Shown here one piece after another: positions 10,921 through 22,883 of a stretch of DNA of 64,000 nucleotides (positions within the stretch are counted from its first letter, which is position 1; each line of letters starts with the position of its first letter). A model generated the notes under the pieces. That model searched no databases. It was given only the letters and a program-made list of their open reading frames with translations, and was not told the DNA's origin. The translations under genes and the position numbers were made by a program. Source of the DNA: Mesostigma viride (taxonomy: Eukaryota > Streptophyta > Mesostigmatophyceae > Mesostigmatales > Mesostigmataceae); assembly GCA_009746045.1 (NCBI GenBank), contig RPFO01000015.1, positions 2,266,998-2,330,997 of the forward strand. Reading direction: 5' to 3'.

Positions 10921-13900
10921 TCACACAGGAATGCAGGAGCCGTCCTCGAAGCAGCTCGAAGCGTGGTCGCGGAAGTGCCTCCCGCCAGTGAAGCGGAGAC
11001 CGAGGCCGTGGGTTGCCAGCGGGTAGCGGATGACCCGCTTGGCAGCCTGCATATCACCTAGCGTGGGTGATTGCATCTGTTGCGCTAGGCGGTTGACAGC
11101 GAATGCCACGTCTGGCCGCGTCCATGTGGTGACGTAGATGAGCGCCCCCACTATTTGCTGGAACACCTCCCGTTGCGATTGGTCACACTGTCCCCCCTCG
11201 CTCAACACGGCACCCGGGACAACCGGGGTGGGAACACCACGACTCTCACATAGCCCAAAGCGGGCAGCAATTTCTATGATGTAGGGAGACTGGTGCAGGG
11301 CAAGGGAACGGGTGACGCTGTCAATAGAAAGACACACACCTAGAAACAAGGAAGGGTGGTCCGATTCTGACAGCTGAACACGTGTACCAAGGCGAGAAAC
11401 CCAGGCGGCTACCCAAGGGGCAGAGGGGCTGGCAACGATCATGTCATCAACATGTACAAACACAAAGCCCCTAGCACTGGGATAAAGGTAAAGACATGTG
11501 TCTGTAGCGCTAGGCACTGCACCATCCGACACGAGATGAGAACGGAAGGTGCGATGCCAATTGCGCGGAGCCTGACGTGTGCCATACAGGCTGCGATGAA
11601 GCTTCCATACAAGAAGCTCGCCAGAGGCGTCATACTCCTCATAGCCCAGGGGTGGACGTACATAGACATCCTCCTCTAAAGGAGCATACAAGAACGCAGT
11701 GCGGACGTCTAGTTGATGCAGAGTATAGCCATGCGTGACTGCAAAAGCAAGAGCCAAACGCACTGTGGAGGAACGAACAGTGGGGCTAAAGATGTCCTGA
11801 AAATCAACACCCTCACGCTGGGCATAGCCCTTAATTGCATACAAAACGTGCTTTCTCACGTCCATCCGACTTACGTGCATACACCCAACGGGAAGGAAGG
11901 GCCGAAGTGCCACGAGGAAGAGATGACCTACTCACCAAAGAAAAAACCTTGTGAGAACGAATAATAGAAGCCATCTCGCTATCCATGGCGGACTGCCACG
12001 CAGGAAGAGAACGAGCTTGTTGCCAAGACTTAGGGACGTCCAGGTCGACACTAGTGGCATATACATCCTCGACCACATCACGAATAGCAGCGTAATTTGG
12101 GCAAAAACGGGCCCACTTAGGAGAAGCAAGACGTTGAGAAGAGGAGGTCAAACCATAGGCGCCATATGTGTCACTAGAGGGACAGTAGCCATTGCCAACA
12201 TTTTCCTCAATCGTTGCAGCAGCTATCACCGAATCCGCCCCTGCCTGGTTGCTGGGCGCTGAAGATGAAGGTCGCTGCAGTGCGTGGATGGCTTGCTGCA
12301 AAGCCGTTGCACTCGAAATTTGAGGCGCAGGCGCAGGCGAGGGCGCAGGAACTCCTGGCGCAACTTGGTTGCCGGCGTCCGGCACCGCATCAGAAATTTC
12401 AGAGTCAGGAGCAGCACCCGGACCAGGATGCTCAGCATTGCCACTGCCGTCTGCACCGGGGACAGTGCCCAGCTGTTGGCGAGCCTTGGCCCTGGTGACC
12501 GGACCATCAGTTACCGAGTCAGGCACAGCAGTGACAGGCGGCAGCACTGCAGGCTCAGTGGGTGCAGGCGAAGGTACCAGCGCCACGCCAGATTCCGAGG
12601 CAGACTCAGGTGCCGGCAGCTGGAAGTTGACATCTGGACTCGCGACGTGCAGGGGAGCAGAATTTGCTCGCCAAGTCTCATCGAATGACACATGGAGCCT
12701 GCGAATAACGTCACGTGAGCCTGGGCGGAGAATCAGGTAAGCAGGCGACTCCAAGTCATAGCCCACAAAGATTCCAGCCTGGGCTTTGTCCTCCAGCTTG
12801 CCACGTGGCCCTTCTACACGAAAGTAGGCAGGGCAGCCGAAAATGCGCAAGTGCGACAGGTCGGCATCAACGCCTTGAAAAAGGCGATGAGGGCTAGCAG
12901 AGTCTGCATTGGCCTCGCATGGCAGCCGATTGAGCAGGTAGACAGCACACGCAAAAGCTAGGGCCCAGAAAGTCTTGGGCAGGGTAGCATAATGCAGCAT
13001 GCACAGTGTCATTCCCATCGCCAAACCCCACATGCGTTCCGCAACTCCGTTTTGCTGCGGACAGTAGGGGCTGGAAAATTCTTGGTGAACTCGATGGCGA
13101 GCACAGAGGGAGCGGAAGTCCTCGGAAAGAAATACTGCGTCATTGTCGGTCCTTAGAAGCACAGAACCGTCGTAGTAGGGCCTGATATCCCTTGACAGCA
13201 GTCGGTCGAAGTGCAGTGGCACCTCACTCTTCTGGCGCATAGGAAAAGACCAACGCCACCTTGTAGCGTCGTCAGTGATGCCCAGAATGTACTGGGAACC
13301 GCCCAGTGATGGCTGCATCGGCCCCAAGATGTCCCCATGCAGCTTGGCACGAGGCACGGTCGAGCGTGGTTGCCCAGCAGCGAAGGAGCGTCGCCTAATC
13401 ATGCCAGCAGGGCACGACGGGCAGCCTGGCGCACCTGGAGCCCGCATGATAATGTTCGATGCAGGTATGGCCGCCAGCTTGCGAATGCGCTCAGCACCTG
13501 CATGTCCAAGTCGCCAGTGCCACAATAGTGCAGCAGGGTTGTCTGTGGTGTGGTGGGCAGCAGGGGTAGTCACAGTCTGTGATTCTTGCAAACCGTAGAC
13601 GTTGTTCTGCACCTTGATAGGTACCTTGCTGCCTGCAAAGCATGCCACGCCCTGCAGTAGGTTCACCTCGTGTCCCTGCTGATGTAGCTGGGCCACGGAA
13701 AGAAGCCTTGCACCCAGAGAGGGCACGTGCAGAGCATGAGGCAGATGCACCACCTTGTTGGCGACTCGTAGCTTGAGCGTCCATGTCCCCACAGCCTTCA
13801 GCCGGCCTCCGGAGCCCTGGATGGCCAGGTTGGTTGGCTGAACCTTGATAAAGTCAGCCTCCTCAGGGCTCATGTGGCTGGATGCAGCAGAGTCCAGAAT

Positions 13901-14799
13901 CCAGAAAGGTACGCCCGGCACTAGGCGCGTAGTTGCAAACGCGTAGTCCACGGGAAGCTCAGGAGCCTCCACCGTGTTGTTCGCTGTCGCAGCCTGCTTC
14001 TTCTTCTGGTTCTTGCGCTTTGGCCTCTGCTGGCCCTTCTTCCTGCTGAGATGTGGGTACTTGGTATAGCACGTCTCCTCCGCATGTCCTTCCTTTCCGC
14101 AGAATGTGCAAGTCGGCCTCCCCGGCTTGGTTGGTTGGCCTGTGCTGTATGCTTGGCCTTGGGCAGCTGCTGGCTCAGGCTTGACCGTGGTGGTGGAGCG
14201 CGTCCCCACAAGCAGGTCATCTGCTTCAAGCATGGCCTTCTTCACCTCCAGCAGCGACATGTCCTCATCGAACCTGGTTGAAACGAGGGCAGGCCTATAC
14301 GCATCAGGTAAACCACCTTTCAGCGCAGCGGCAAAATCATTGTCTGCCAACACCCCCCCACATCCCTGTACTCACTCAGAAGCAGTTCTGAAGCGGTAAG
14401 ATAGTCCATCATGGACTGGTTGGGCTGCTTGGTCAGCCTCATTAGGGATGTCCTCAGGTCGTGCTTGTTGCTCTTGGTCAGTTTAGGCTGCTCAAACACC
14501 TCCACCAACTTAGCAAAAAGCAAACTGCCCTTTCTCTCACCAATGGTCTTTGCAATCTGGGCTGCTCTGCCAGTGAGGCACGCCAGCAAGGCTGTGTAAA
14601 CAACCTTCTCTTGCTTGGGTGTAGCCTCCTCAGGCTTGGTGATGACCCCCTCCAGATCATAGGCCTCCAGGTGGGCTTGGAAAAGCTCCTTGGTCTCTCC
14701 CCATTTTGGCAGGGAAGAACCATCAAACTTGGGAATTGCCTTGGAACATGCTGGAATAAAAGAGAGGTACTTGTTTTCCAAAGCAGCAGCAGCAGCCAT
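10921..14799 (-). pseudogene. gag-pol: Element C gag-pol (Ty1/copia), two frameshifts, RNase H missing
   Basis: ATG at 14799 (MAAAAALENKY), chosen over the upstream GTG. The capsid region runs to a frameshift at a C7 run near 14350. The next frame has a knuckle (CTFCGKEGHAEETC), a copia protease site (WILDSAASSHMS), the GAG-pre-integrase HHCC region (LLWHWRLGH...CPSC) and the integrase core: D in KLHGDILGPM, D in LLRTDNDAVF, E in CPQQNGVAERM. A long Pro/Ala/Ser linker follows. A second frameshift near 11850 precedes the RT (YAQREGVDFQDIFSP, VRTAFLYAPLEE, FVHVDDM). The frame ends just after AAKRVIRYPL, so RNase H and its catalytic residues are absent. Cannot encode an autonomous polyprotein as it stands. 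Confidence 0.9.
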
Positions 14800-14820
14800 G
14801 TTGTCAAACAGAAGCCTCAC

Positions 14821-14833
14821 TCCTCCGATACCA
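14821..14833 (-). other. Element C primer-binding site
   Basis: On the minus strand, TGGTATCGGAGGA follows the end of the 5' LTR directly. It resembles the plant and algal initiator-tRNA-Met site TGGTATCAGAGC. The gag ATG lies only ~22 nt further on. Confidence 0.75.
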
Positions 14834-17819
14834 TGTTTTGTTTTATGATCCTTCCTTGCAGATCACAGGTCAACATCAAGGCTGAGGAAGTGAGAGACTG
14901 AGAGACAAAATGTTCACGCATAAAACTGGCAGCTTGAGATGCCCTTGCTGCCTTTGTTCATTTCATTGTATAGGCAATTAGGTGGCAAAGGTAGAACTGC
15001 CACATGTCAAGCAAGGGTTGCAACACTTCTAGATTCCTAGAATATTTGTTGTGTGATTGCCAGATGCCATTTGCTGAAATGCAACATAAGGAATGATTGC
15101 CATCTGTCAACATGCAAATAACCATCATATGGAACTGCCATCTGTCAATAAACTAAGCAATGTGCTCTACTAGGCATTCGCCACATGTCCATGGAATAAA
15201 GTATCTAGAATCCTTGTCAGGAATCAAGAAACACTGACATAAGATCTGACACAACAGTAGTCACTGTACCATGAATCTACCTCATGAACTAGCAACATGT
15301 TCAGGCCAGTTGGCATGCCAGTTGTCAGCACAATTGTCACGTGATATGCTGACACACTAGTCTACTTGGCAAGACCATAGTGCATATAACTTTGGAAGGC
15401 CGTATCTCAGCCATTCGTAGTCCAAATTGAGTAGGAAAAAGTGCTATAAGTCCAGCGGGACGGGACATGCCCGAATTTTTTGGCGCCAAAAAATTCGCGC
15501 CGGAACCGAAGGTCATAAATTTCACGTGCACGGTGCGCGCACCCCTTGCGGAAGTGGCCATGGCGACTGCGTTCAGGCGAAACTACCACACCAGGGCAGG
15601 CGAAATGCAAAATTTTTACTCGAATCTAAAAGACGATGCGTTTATGATGTTAGTTTGTGGCGGAAATCAGCTGGTTGACAATACCGCTGTTGTTTTTTTA
15701 TGCCATCGGCATGGGGGGTAATCTGAATTTTTTGGTCGCGCGGAATGAAATAGAATTCATGATAGCGGCTGTAAAATCGCGGTTTAAGGGTTGTTCTGAC
15801 CGTGAAGCAGGCGTTAATATCGGTTGCATCGAATTCTAAACCGATCTGGTGCTTTTTGCCAGATTTTCGGCCATTATCGGTAAGTAATTGTTCAGACCTG
15901 CGCAGTGCGTGTCTGACCTGTCCATGGAAGAACGGCTGTTGTTGCGCGCCTGGGTGAGGGATTTACGAGGGCGAGGTACAGATTTGTCGCGAAGGTTATC
16001 TGCTATCAGTGCTTTCTTCTATGAGCTCATCGTTCGAGGTTTTTTGCGTTCTTTTTGGGCAGTTTCCGCCAGCTAGCTCGCCGTCGCTTGCCGTTGTGTT
16101 GTCGAATACCTGGCAGCTTTAGATTGTTTTCGTTGATGCCGTGGTCAGGGCCGCTTCAGTCGCAGCCTATAGCTCTTTGGGAAGGTATAAGGCATTTCAT
16201 AAAACGCGTTCCGGCAAGGATGTTGTGCGTATGGACGCTTCTTGTTGTTTGAGAGTGACGCACCCTCTCTTCGCAGGCCACAGCGGCATCACAGCGCTCA
16301 TGCGCTGAAGGGCCGCCAGTGGTTTCTTTGCATTTTATCGTGCAGGGATGGAAGTGTTTTAGTGATGATGATGTTGGAGATATTGCATTTGTGTGACTGC
16401 ATGTAGATAGCTGGCACCAATGGTGGTTTGAGCTTTCCTTTGTTATGATGATGTGACAAGACTATAATGTGCTGAGCCAACCATGGTTGACATGCATGAC
16501 TGCATGCAAGCTATCTATACCATGTTCCTGCTTGGTTCCTCGCCCTCCATAGTCCCAGTTTGGCATCCATGCCGGGGAGGACAGTTTAGGAGGTGTTGTT
16601 GAGTTGATTAGCTTGGTTGGCATCAACCTTACACTCTAACCTGGGAGAAACATAGGAAATGCTGCTTAGGCGTATTAGGGCTACCATCGTCAAGGCTATG
16701 AACATATTTACAAGGCTGGCCATGCTGGAGGGATGATGAAGACATATGAGGTGCGTGGCCACCCCTTTGTACATTGTAAACATACTCAGCATGGTTTTGG
16801 TGCACGTTGGGTGGCATAAGAAGTGGCACTGTGGGGTTACTAACTTACTGAGTGGTCCTTAGCGCCTTGTCAGGTGGTCATATAGGAAACCCATCAACTT
16901 GAGTAGTTCTTGTCACAATGACCCCCACGTTGAGCATGCGTTGCCGTCAGCGTGCAAGAGTTAATTATATGTGTGCTTTGGTCATGCAGTTTGCAGATGT
17001 CTTTGATGAAGAAGGAGGTGCTACTGTGGCTGAATGGTTACTATAATTTCCTTGTAGTGTCTACATGGGTGGCCGTCTTGGAATGGTTGTAACTTGGGCA
17101 GTTCTTGTCGGAACGTCGTCAAACCTGGAACATAGGAGGTACCATATGTGCAGAGGGTGGTAGTGTGTGGTTTGGCCAGTTTTCACGTGGCTTAGATGTA
17201 TAAAGGGGTGTTTGTGTGGTTAAATACTAGCTAAAACCTCCGTCAGCGTCATCACAGGTGGCAATCTGGGAATATCCATCAAATAGGGCTGCGCTTGTCA
17301 GAATGACCTGAAAAATTGGGGCTGCATGTCCCCCCCTCTCCAGTATTTGAAAATATAAGATATGGCATGATTCTATGTGTTTATGATTTGTTTTATTTGT
17401 TTTGGTGAAAAAAAGTACCCTTTTTGCGAGAAAATCCATCAATGTGTCTAAACATCATTATTTTGTGCTCAAAATTAGGCAGACTTTCTCAAAAGTGGGG
17501 GAACTATATGGAAATATATGATTTGGTCCAAATATGTTTGCCCATTGTCCTAGGGAAAATATGCCAAAAGTAGCGTCTTTTTCTATTTTTAGCGCGTAAC
17601 CGGCATCTGGTGGGGGCTAGTACCCCCCCCAAGTGGTTGGAATTTTTTTTAAAAATCATATTTATGGTTCCCAATCATAATTGGATTTTTAGCACATGCG
17701 TAGGTATGGTTTCCAGAAATGTGCTATTTAGGCATATCCCCTCCCCTTAAATCTCTATCAAGCTGACTATATACAAGCACAATGTGGGCAGGGCAGGTGG
17801 ATACACTAATATCCAGACA
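14834..17819 (-). repeat. Element C 5' LTR, split by insertion T
   Basis: LTR sequence occupies 14834-15456 and 17757-17819. The 2300 bp between them is a separate insertion. The promoter LTR of C is therefore disrupted. Confidence 0.85.
15457..17756. mobile_element. Insertion T: 2.3-kb element with imperfect TIRs
   Basis: It interrupts the C LTR. The ends are GGGACGGGACATGCC and GGCATATCCCCTCCCC, which form an imperfect ~15-bp inverted repeat. A perfect palindrome, AATTTTTTGGCGCCAAAAAATT without its outermost bases, lies near 15474-15495. No target duplication is visible; the target instead lacks TA relative to the intact LTR. Small frames (15467-15721, 15888-16076) show no known domain, so it is probably non-autonomous. 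A second copy at 23507-25806 comes from the 8-kb duplication. Confidence 0.6.
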
Positions 17820-17824
17820 ACCTG

Positions 17825-18723
17825 CACCTGCTGGCTCCTACGTCGTGGCTTAAGCAGCTGATCTCCATCATTAAGTCCAAGTTTCCTCTGGGTATAGGGA
17901 GCAATGGCAGGTGGAGAATGAGCCTCTGCTGTTTGTGGGCATGGAGGCCACACTGGTGAAGAAGGGGGGAGAATGGCGTATGCTGCTGGTGGGGGGTAAT
18001 GCTTATCAAGAAACCCTCATTAGCAAGCTTCCTCCAGTCATCACACAGGCACTGTGTCCTATGGTCAGGGGCATGGTTGCTTGGGTGGCAGGCATTTCCA
18101 GGCCAGACCTTATGGTCATAGCCAGGTTGCCTGATGACATGCTGATGGAGCTAGGGTCTGCCAAGGTGGCTGATCAGGTCAGGGCTTCGTCTGGCATACT
18201 GTTGTCTGCAGTGGATTTATCACAACCCATTTGCATGGAGCTGTATGTGGATAGCTCAATGGACAGCAGGCAGGTCTCCAAGGTCCGGGGCAGGGCTGCA
18301 GGGCTCTTTGTGCTCAGACAGGAAGGCCTGGGGAGTTTGGTGAGCTGGTTTAGTCGCCTGCACAAACGGGTGGCTGTCAGCAGTGATGTGGCAGAATGCA
18401 GGGCTATTTGTGAAGGCATTCACACAAGCCTTTATCTGAAGGAGTTGCTTCATCAGATGACTTCTAACACTCCTTGGCCACTTCAGGTTACCACTCTTCT
18501 CAAAACAGACTCCATGGGGATGGTGCAGTTTGTGCACAGACAGATGGCCAGAAGTAGGGACTTGGATTATCTCCTTCTTAAGGAATTGTCCTCCTTGGCC
18601 AATATTGAACATATCCCTGGGGTTGACAATCCTGCTGATGCTTTGACCAAGCAAGTGCAGAAGGCAGCAGTGCAGTACAAGGTTCTTCAGTCTCTGATGG
18701 ACCCATCTCAGCAAGCTGTCTAA
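17825..18723 (+). pseudogene. pol: Element B: end of RT and RNase H (copy 1)
   Basis: Continues the B RT after the C insertion. HLLAPTSWLKQ directly follows the DD-L codons, and a frame change near 17910 leads to NEPLLFVGMEATL, the copia FLG.E motif. The RNase H has its expected acidic residues: D in LYVDSSMDSRQ, E in DVAECRAICEG and D in LLKTDSMGMV. The final IPGVDNPADALTK matches the typical copia C-terminal signature. It ends with TAA at 18721-18723. The RNase H frame is intact; the RT part is not. Confidence 0.85.
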
Positions 18724-19555
18724 GCTGGTGCCTGGTTATAGGGCATTGGAGAGCAGATTGTATGGTAGTGTCAGCATTGTGACTGGCATAATATCTGTAT
18801 TTTAGTCTGTACTAAGGCTCATGGACCATGGTACACCCACTCTGATCATAATCAGGATACAGCCAGGTTTTGGCTGGGGTTCATGCTGTTGACTACACAA
18901 GGTTGACAGGTCCGTTACAGACAATGTATTCTATTTTAAAAGAAATGTATATTTGTACATACTTCTCACAATGGTCTGGGAACCTACATACTGGGGTTTA
19001 TTCGATTCCCTGGTATTATGTTTCTACAAGCTGGCCTGTTCAGGTGTTTGCCTGTTCAGACTTCCCTAGTTCCCCAGGGCAGGATTTAACTGTTGCCTAT
19101 GTGTTTCATTTTGTCATTTGTTTGCTGTGGCAGTTTACCATCTGGCAAGTAGACGGGCGCCGTAAGTAAGACGGGCGCCAATAGACCCCTGTTGAGAGAA
19201 TGACAGGCAAACTGTTGTAATACGCCTTACTTTGTCTAGTGGTATTTTAATTGTCATGGATTTATTGTACTTATATTGAATATGTACTGGGTTTTGTGGG
19301 ATTAGTATCTGGGATTAATGTAACTCACTGCCAGTTCTAAGGTCATTGTACTGGAGGCTCTACCGAGGTGATGGGATTAATTCCTGGAGAAGACCTCATA
19401 GAATTAACCTGTATGTATTTAATTTTGTGTGTGTCTAATATCTGGTGGTACTCTGTAATGCCACTTCCATAGGTTTTCTCCATTTCTCATGGAATGGTTT
19501 TCCCTGTGGCAGATCTGTTTCTTTTCCAGTTCCTTAAAAGAAAGGGCTGGGGGAA
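18724..19555 (+). other. Element B 3' untranslated region with polypurine tract
   Basis: About 830 bp without a credible gene. The purine run AAAAGAAAGGGCTGGGGGAA (about 19536-19555) directly precedes TGGCATTGG, as expected for plus-strand priming next to a 3' LTR. Confidence 0.55.
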
Positions 19556-20275
19556 TGGCATTGGCCATTAAAGACATCTGTTCAAGCTTCAAGCTGGAGT
19601 GAAGGACATTTCAAGCTATCTCAAGGGTCCCTGGCAGGGGATGTGATCCCTAAAGAAAATAAGGGATTGAAGTCAACGTAAAGGATTTACGTTAGATGGA
19701 TAGAGATTGTTACGCTCTTTCCAACGGCACCTTGAACGCCTCATTTGGTTAAGGGACGTAAAAGTTATGACGTTTCCTATAGGCTGTGCCGATAGTACCC
19801 GGCGCGCCACTGTGGGCGCGTACGGACACAGGATGTACAAGTGTCACTATGATAGTCCGCAGGACGTTGACAGGACTTGTACAGGACTTGATGGTCAATT
19901 GATAGGTAGGCGTGCTGTAGCGCGCCAGGACCTAGTTAGGTTAAATAGTGCCGGAACCTATTTGCCCACTGAGGCAAATCGGGCCGGAACACTATTTTGC
20001 CCGGAATAACCACTTCCGAGCACCCAAGTTAATTCGGCCGAATTAACTTGGGTGCTCGGAAGTGGTTATTCCGGGCAAAATAGTGTTCCGGCCCGATTTG
20101 CCTCAGTGGGCAAATAGGTTCCGGCACTATTTAACCTAACTGACCTATGAGACAATTGATGCTGAGTAGTGTACGGATAGGTCCACAGGACTAGCCGTAT
20201 GGACAATTGATAGATCTGCGCGCCAAAGGCGTGCCAGAGTCTGCGTAATCAATTGATTGACAGTTCAGCTGTGAC
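19556..20275 (+). repeat. Element B 3' LTR, partial (unit 1)
   Basis: Starts TGGCATTGGCC after the polypurine tract and is cut at 20275 by the duplication junction. It contains the 208-bp palindrome. A CTTTCCAACG block (~19718) recurs in the candidate LTR of element D. The same LTR continues to its full 3' end in unit 2. Confidence 0.55.
19934..20141. repeat. 208-bp perfect palindrome flanked by GACCT duplication
   Basis: Two 104-bp arms meet at 20037/20038 (AATTCGG/CCGAATT). The ends are AGTTAGG and CCTAACT. The 5-bp direct repeat GACCT lies at 19929-19933 and 20142-20146, indicating insertion into the B LTR. Unit 2 has two palindromes around a 132-bp spacer at the same site. Confidence 0.9.
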
Positions 20276-22849
20276 ATCACCGAATCCGCCCCTGCCTGGT
20301 TGCTGGGCGCTGAAGATGAAGGTCGCTGCAGTGCGTGGATGGCTTGCTGCAAAGCCGTTGCACTCGAAATTTGAGGCGCAGGCGCAGGCGAGGGCGCAGG
20401 AACTCCTGGCGCAACTTGGTTGCCGGCGTCCGGCACCGCATCAGAAATTTCAGAGTCAGGAGCAGCACCCGGACCAGGATGCTCAGCATTGCCACTGCCG
20501 TCTGCACCGGGGACAGTGCCCAGCTGTTGGCGAGCCTTGGCCCTGGTGACCGGACCATCAGTTACCGAGTCAGGCACAGCAGTGACAGGCGGCAGCACTG
20601 CAGGCTCAGTGGGTGCAGGCGAAGGTACCAGCGCCACGCCAGATTCCGAGGCAGACTCAGGTGCCGGCAGCTGGAAGTTGACATCTGGACTCGCGACGTG
20701 CAGGGGAGCAGAATTTGCTCGCCAAGTCTCATCGAATGACACATGGAGCCTGCGAATAACCTCACGTGAGCCTGGGCGGAGAATCAGGTAAGCAGGCGAC
20801 TCCAAGTCATAGCCCACAAAGATTCCAGCCTGGGCTTTGTCCTCCGCTTGCCACGTGGCCCTTCTACACGAAAGTAGGCAGGGCAGCCGAAAATGCGCAA
20901 GTGCGACAGGTCGGCATCAGCGCCTTGAAAAAGGCGATGAGGGCTAGCAGAGTCTGCATTGGCCTCGCATGGCAGCCGATTGAGCAGGTAGACAGCACAC
21001 GCAAAAGCTAGGGCCCAGAAAGTCTTGGGCAGGGTAGCATAATGCAGCATGCACAGTGTCATTCCCATCGCCAAACCCCACATGCGTTCCGCAACTCCGT
21101 TTTGCTGCGGACAGTAGGGGCTGGAAAATTCTTGGTGAACTCGATGGCGAGCACAGAGGGAGCGGAAGTCCTCGGAAAGAAATACTGCGTCATTGTCGGT
21201 CCTTAGAAGCACAGAACCGTCGTAGTAGGGCCTGATATCCCTTGACAGCAGTCGGTCGAAGTGCAGTGGCACCTCACTCTTCTGGCGCATAGGAAAAGAC
21301 TAACGCCACCTTGTAGCGTCGTCAGTGATGCCCAGAATGTACTGGGAACCGCCCAGTGATGGCTGCATCGGCCCCAAGATGTCCCCATGCAGCTTGGCAC
21401 GAGGCACGGTCGAGCGTGGTTGCCCAGCAGCGAACGAGCGTCGCCTAATCATGCCAGCAGGGCACGACGGGCAGCCTGGCGCACCTGGAGCCCGCATGAT
21501 AATGTTCGATGCAGGTATGGCCGCCAGCTTGCGAATGCGCTCAGCAACTGCATGTCCAAGTCGCCAGTGCCACAATAGTGCAGCAGGGTTGTCTGTGGTG
21601 TGGTGGGCAGCAGGGGTAGTCACAGTCTGTGATTCTTGCAAACCGTAGACGTTGTTCTGCACCTTGATAGGTACCTTGCTGCCTGCAAAGCATGCCACGC
21701 CCTGCAGTAGGTTCACCTCGTGTCCCTGCTGATGTAGCTGGGCCACGGAAAGAAGCCTTGCACCCAGAGAGGGCACGTGCAGAGCATGAGGCAGATGCAC
21801 CACCTTGTTGGCGACTCGTAGCTTGAGCGTCCATGTCCCCACAGCCTTCAGCCGGCCTCCGGAGCCCTGGATGGCCAGGTTGGTTGGCTGAACCTTGATA
21901 AAGTCAGCCTCCTCAGGGCTCATGTGGCTGGATGCAGCAGAGTCCAGAATCCAGAAAGGTACGCCCGGCACTAGGCGCGTAGTTGCAAACGCGTAGTCCA
22001 CGGGAAGCTCAGGAGCCTCCACCGTGTTGTTCGCTGTCGCAGCCTGCTTCTTCTTCTGGTTCTTGCGCTTTGGCCTCTGCTGGCCCTTCTTCCTGCTGAG
22101 ATGTGGGTACTTGGTATAGCACGTCTCCTCCGCATGTCCTTCCTTTCCGCAGAATGTGCAAGTCGGCCTCCCCGGCTTGGTTGGTTGGCCTGTGCTGTAT
22201 GCTTGGCCTTGGGCAGCTGCTGGCTCAGGCTTGACCGTGGTGGTGGAGCGCGTCCCCACAAGCAGGTCATCTGCTTCAAGCATGGCCTTCTTCACCTCCA
22301 GCAGCGACATGTCCTCATCGAACCTGGTTGAAACGAGGGCAGGCCTATACGCATCAGGTAAACCACCTTTCAGCGCAGCGGCAAAATCATTGTCTGCCAA
22401 CACCCCCCCACATCCCTGTACTCACTCAGAAGCAGTTCTGAAGCGGTAAGATAGTCCATCATGGACTGGTTGGGCTGCTTGGTCAGCCTCATTAGGGATG
22501 TCCTCAGGTCGTGCTTGTTGCTCTTGGTCAGTTTAGGCTGCTCAAACACCTCCACCAACTTAGCAAAAAGCAAACTGCCCTTTCTCTCACCAATGGTCTT
22601 TGCAATCTGGGCTGCTCTGCCAGTGAGGCACGCCAGCAAGGCTGTGTAAACAACCTTCTCTTGCTTGGGTGTAGCCTCCTCAGGCTTGGTGATGACCCCC
22701 TCCAGATCATAGGCCTCCAGGTGGGCTTGGAAAAGCTCCTTGGTCTCTCCCCATTTTGGCAGGGAAGAACCATCAAACTTGGGAATTGCCTTGGAACATG
22801 CTGGAATAAAAGAGAGGTACTTGTTTTCCAAAGCAGCAGCAGCAGCCAT
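20276..22849 (-). pseudogene. gag-pol: Element C copy 2 gag-pol, truncated at the duplication junction
   Basis: Same gag-PR-INT sequence as copy 1 from ATG 22849, with the C7 frameshift near 22400. It adds a nonsense change in the integrase (Trp TGG to TAG at 21300-21302) and a 1-bp deletion near 20845 in the post-integrase region. The RT is absent because the duplicated unit starts inside the linker. These extra lesions are not in copy 1. Confidence 0.9.
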
Positions 22850-22883
22850 GTTGTCAAACAGAAGCCTCACTCCTCCGATACCA

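Larger units (their letters stand above)
10184..17819 (-). mobile_element. Element C: Ty1/copia retrotransposon inserted in B
   Basis: Bounded by LTRs at 10184-10881 (3' LTR) and 14834-17819 (5' LTR, enlarged by insertion T) and flanked by the 5-bp duplication ACCTG at 10179-10183 and 17820-17824. The LTRs start TG and end CA on either strand. Next to the 5' LTR is an initiator-tRNA-Met-like primer site, and next to the 3' LTR is an AAGGGGGG polypurine tract. Internal order is gag, PR, INT, RT as in Ty1/copia. RNase H is missing. About four differences separate the two LTRs over ~690 shared bases, so insertion was fairly recent. Confidence 0.9.
12225..20275. repeat. 8.05-kb tandem duplication, unit 1
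   Basis: 12225-20275 is repeated at 20276-28665 with an offset of 8051 changing to 8050 after a 1-bp deletion. I counted fewer than a dozen substitutions, giving ~99.9% identity. The unit starts inside the C pol linker and ends inside the B 3' LTR, so it is not itself a transposon but a duplicated chromosomal segment, or a misassembly of two haplotypes. Confidence 0.9.
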
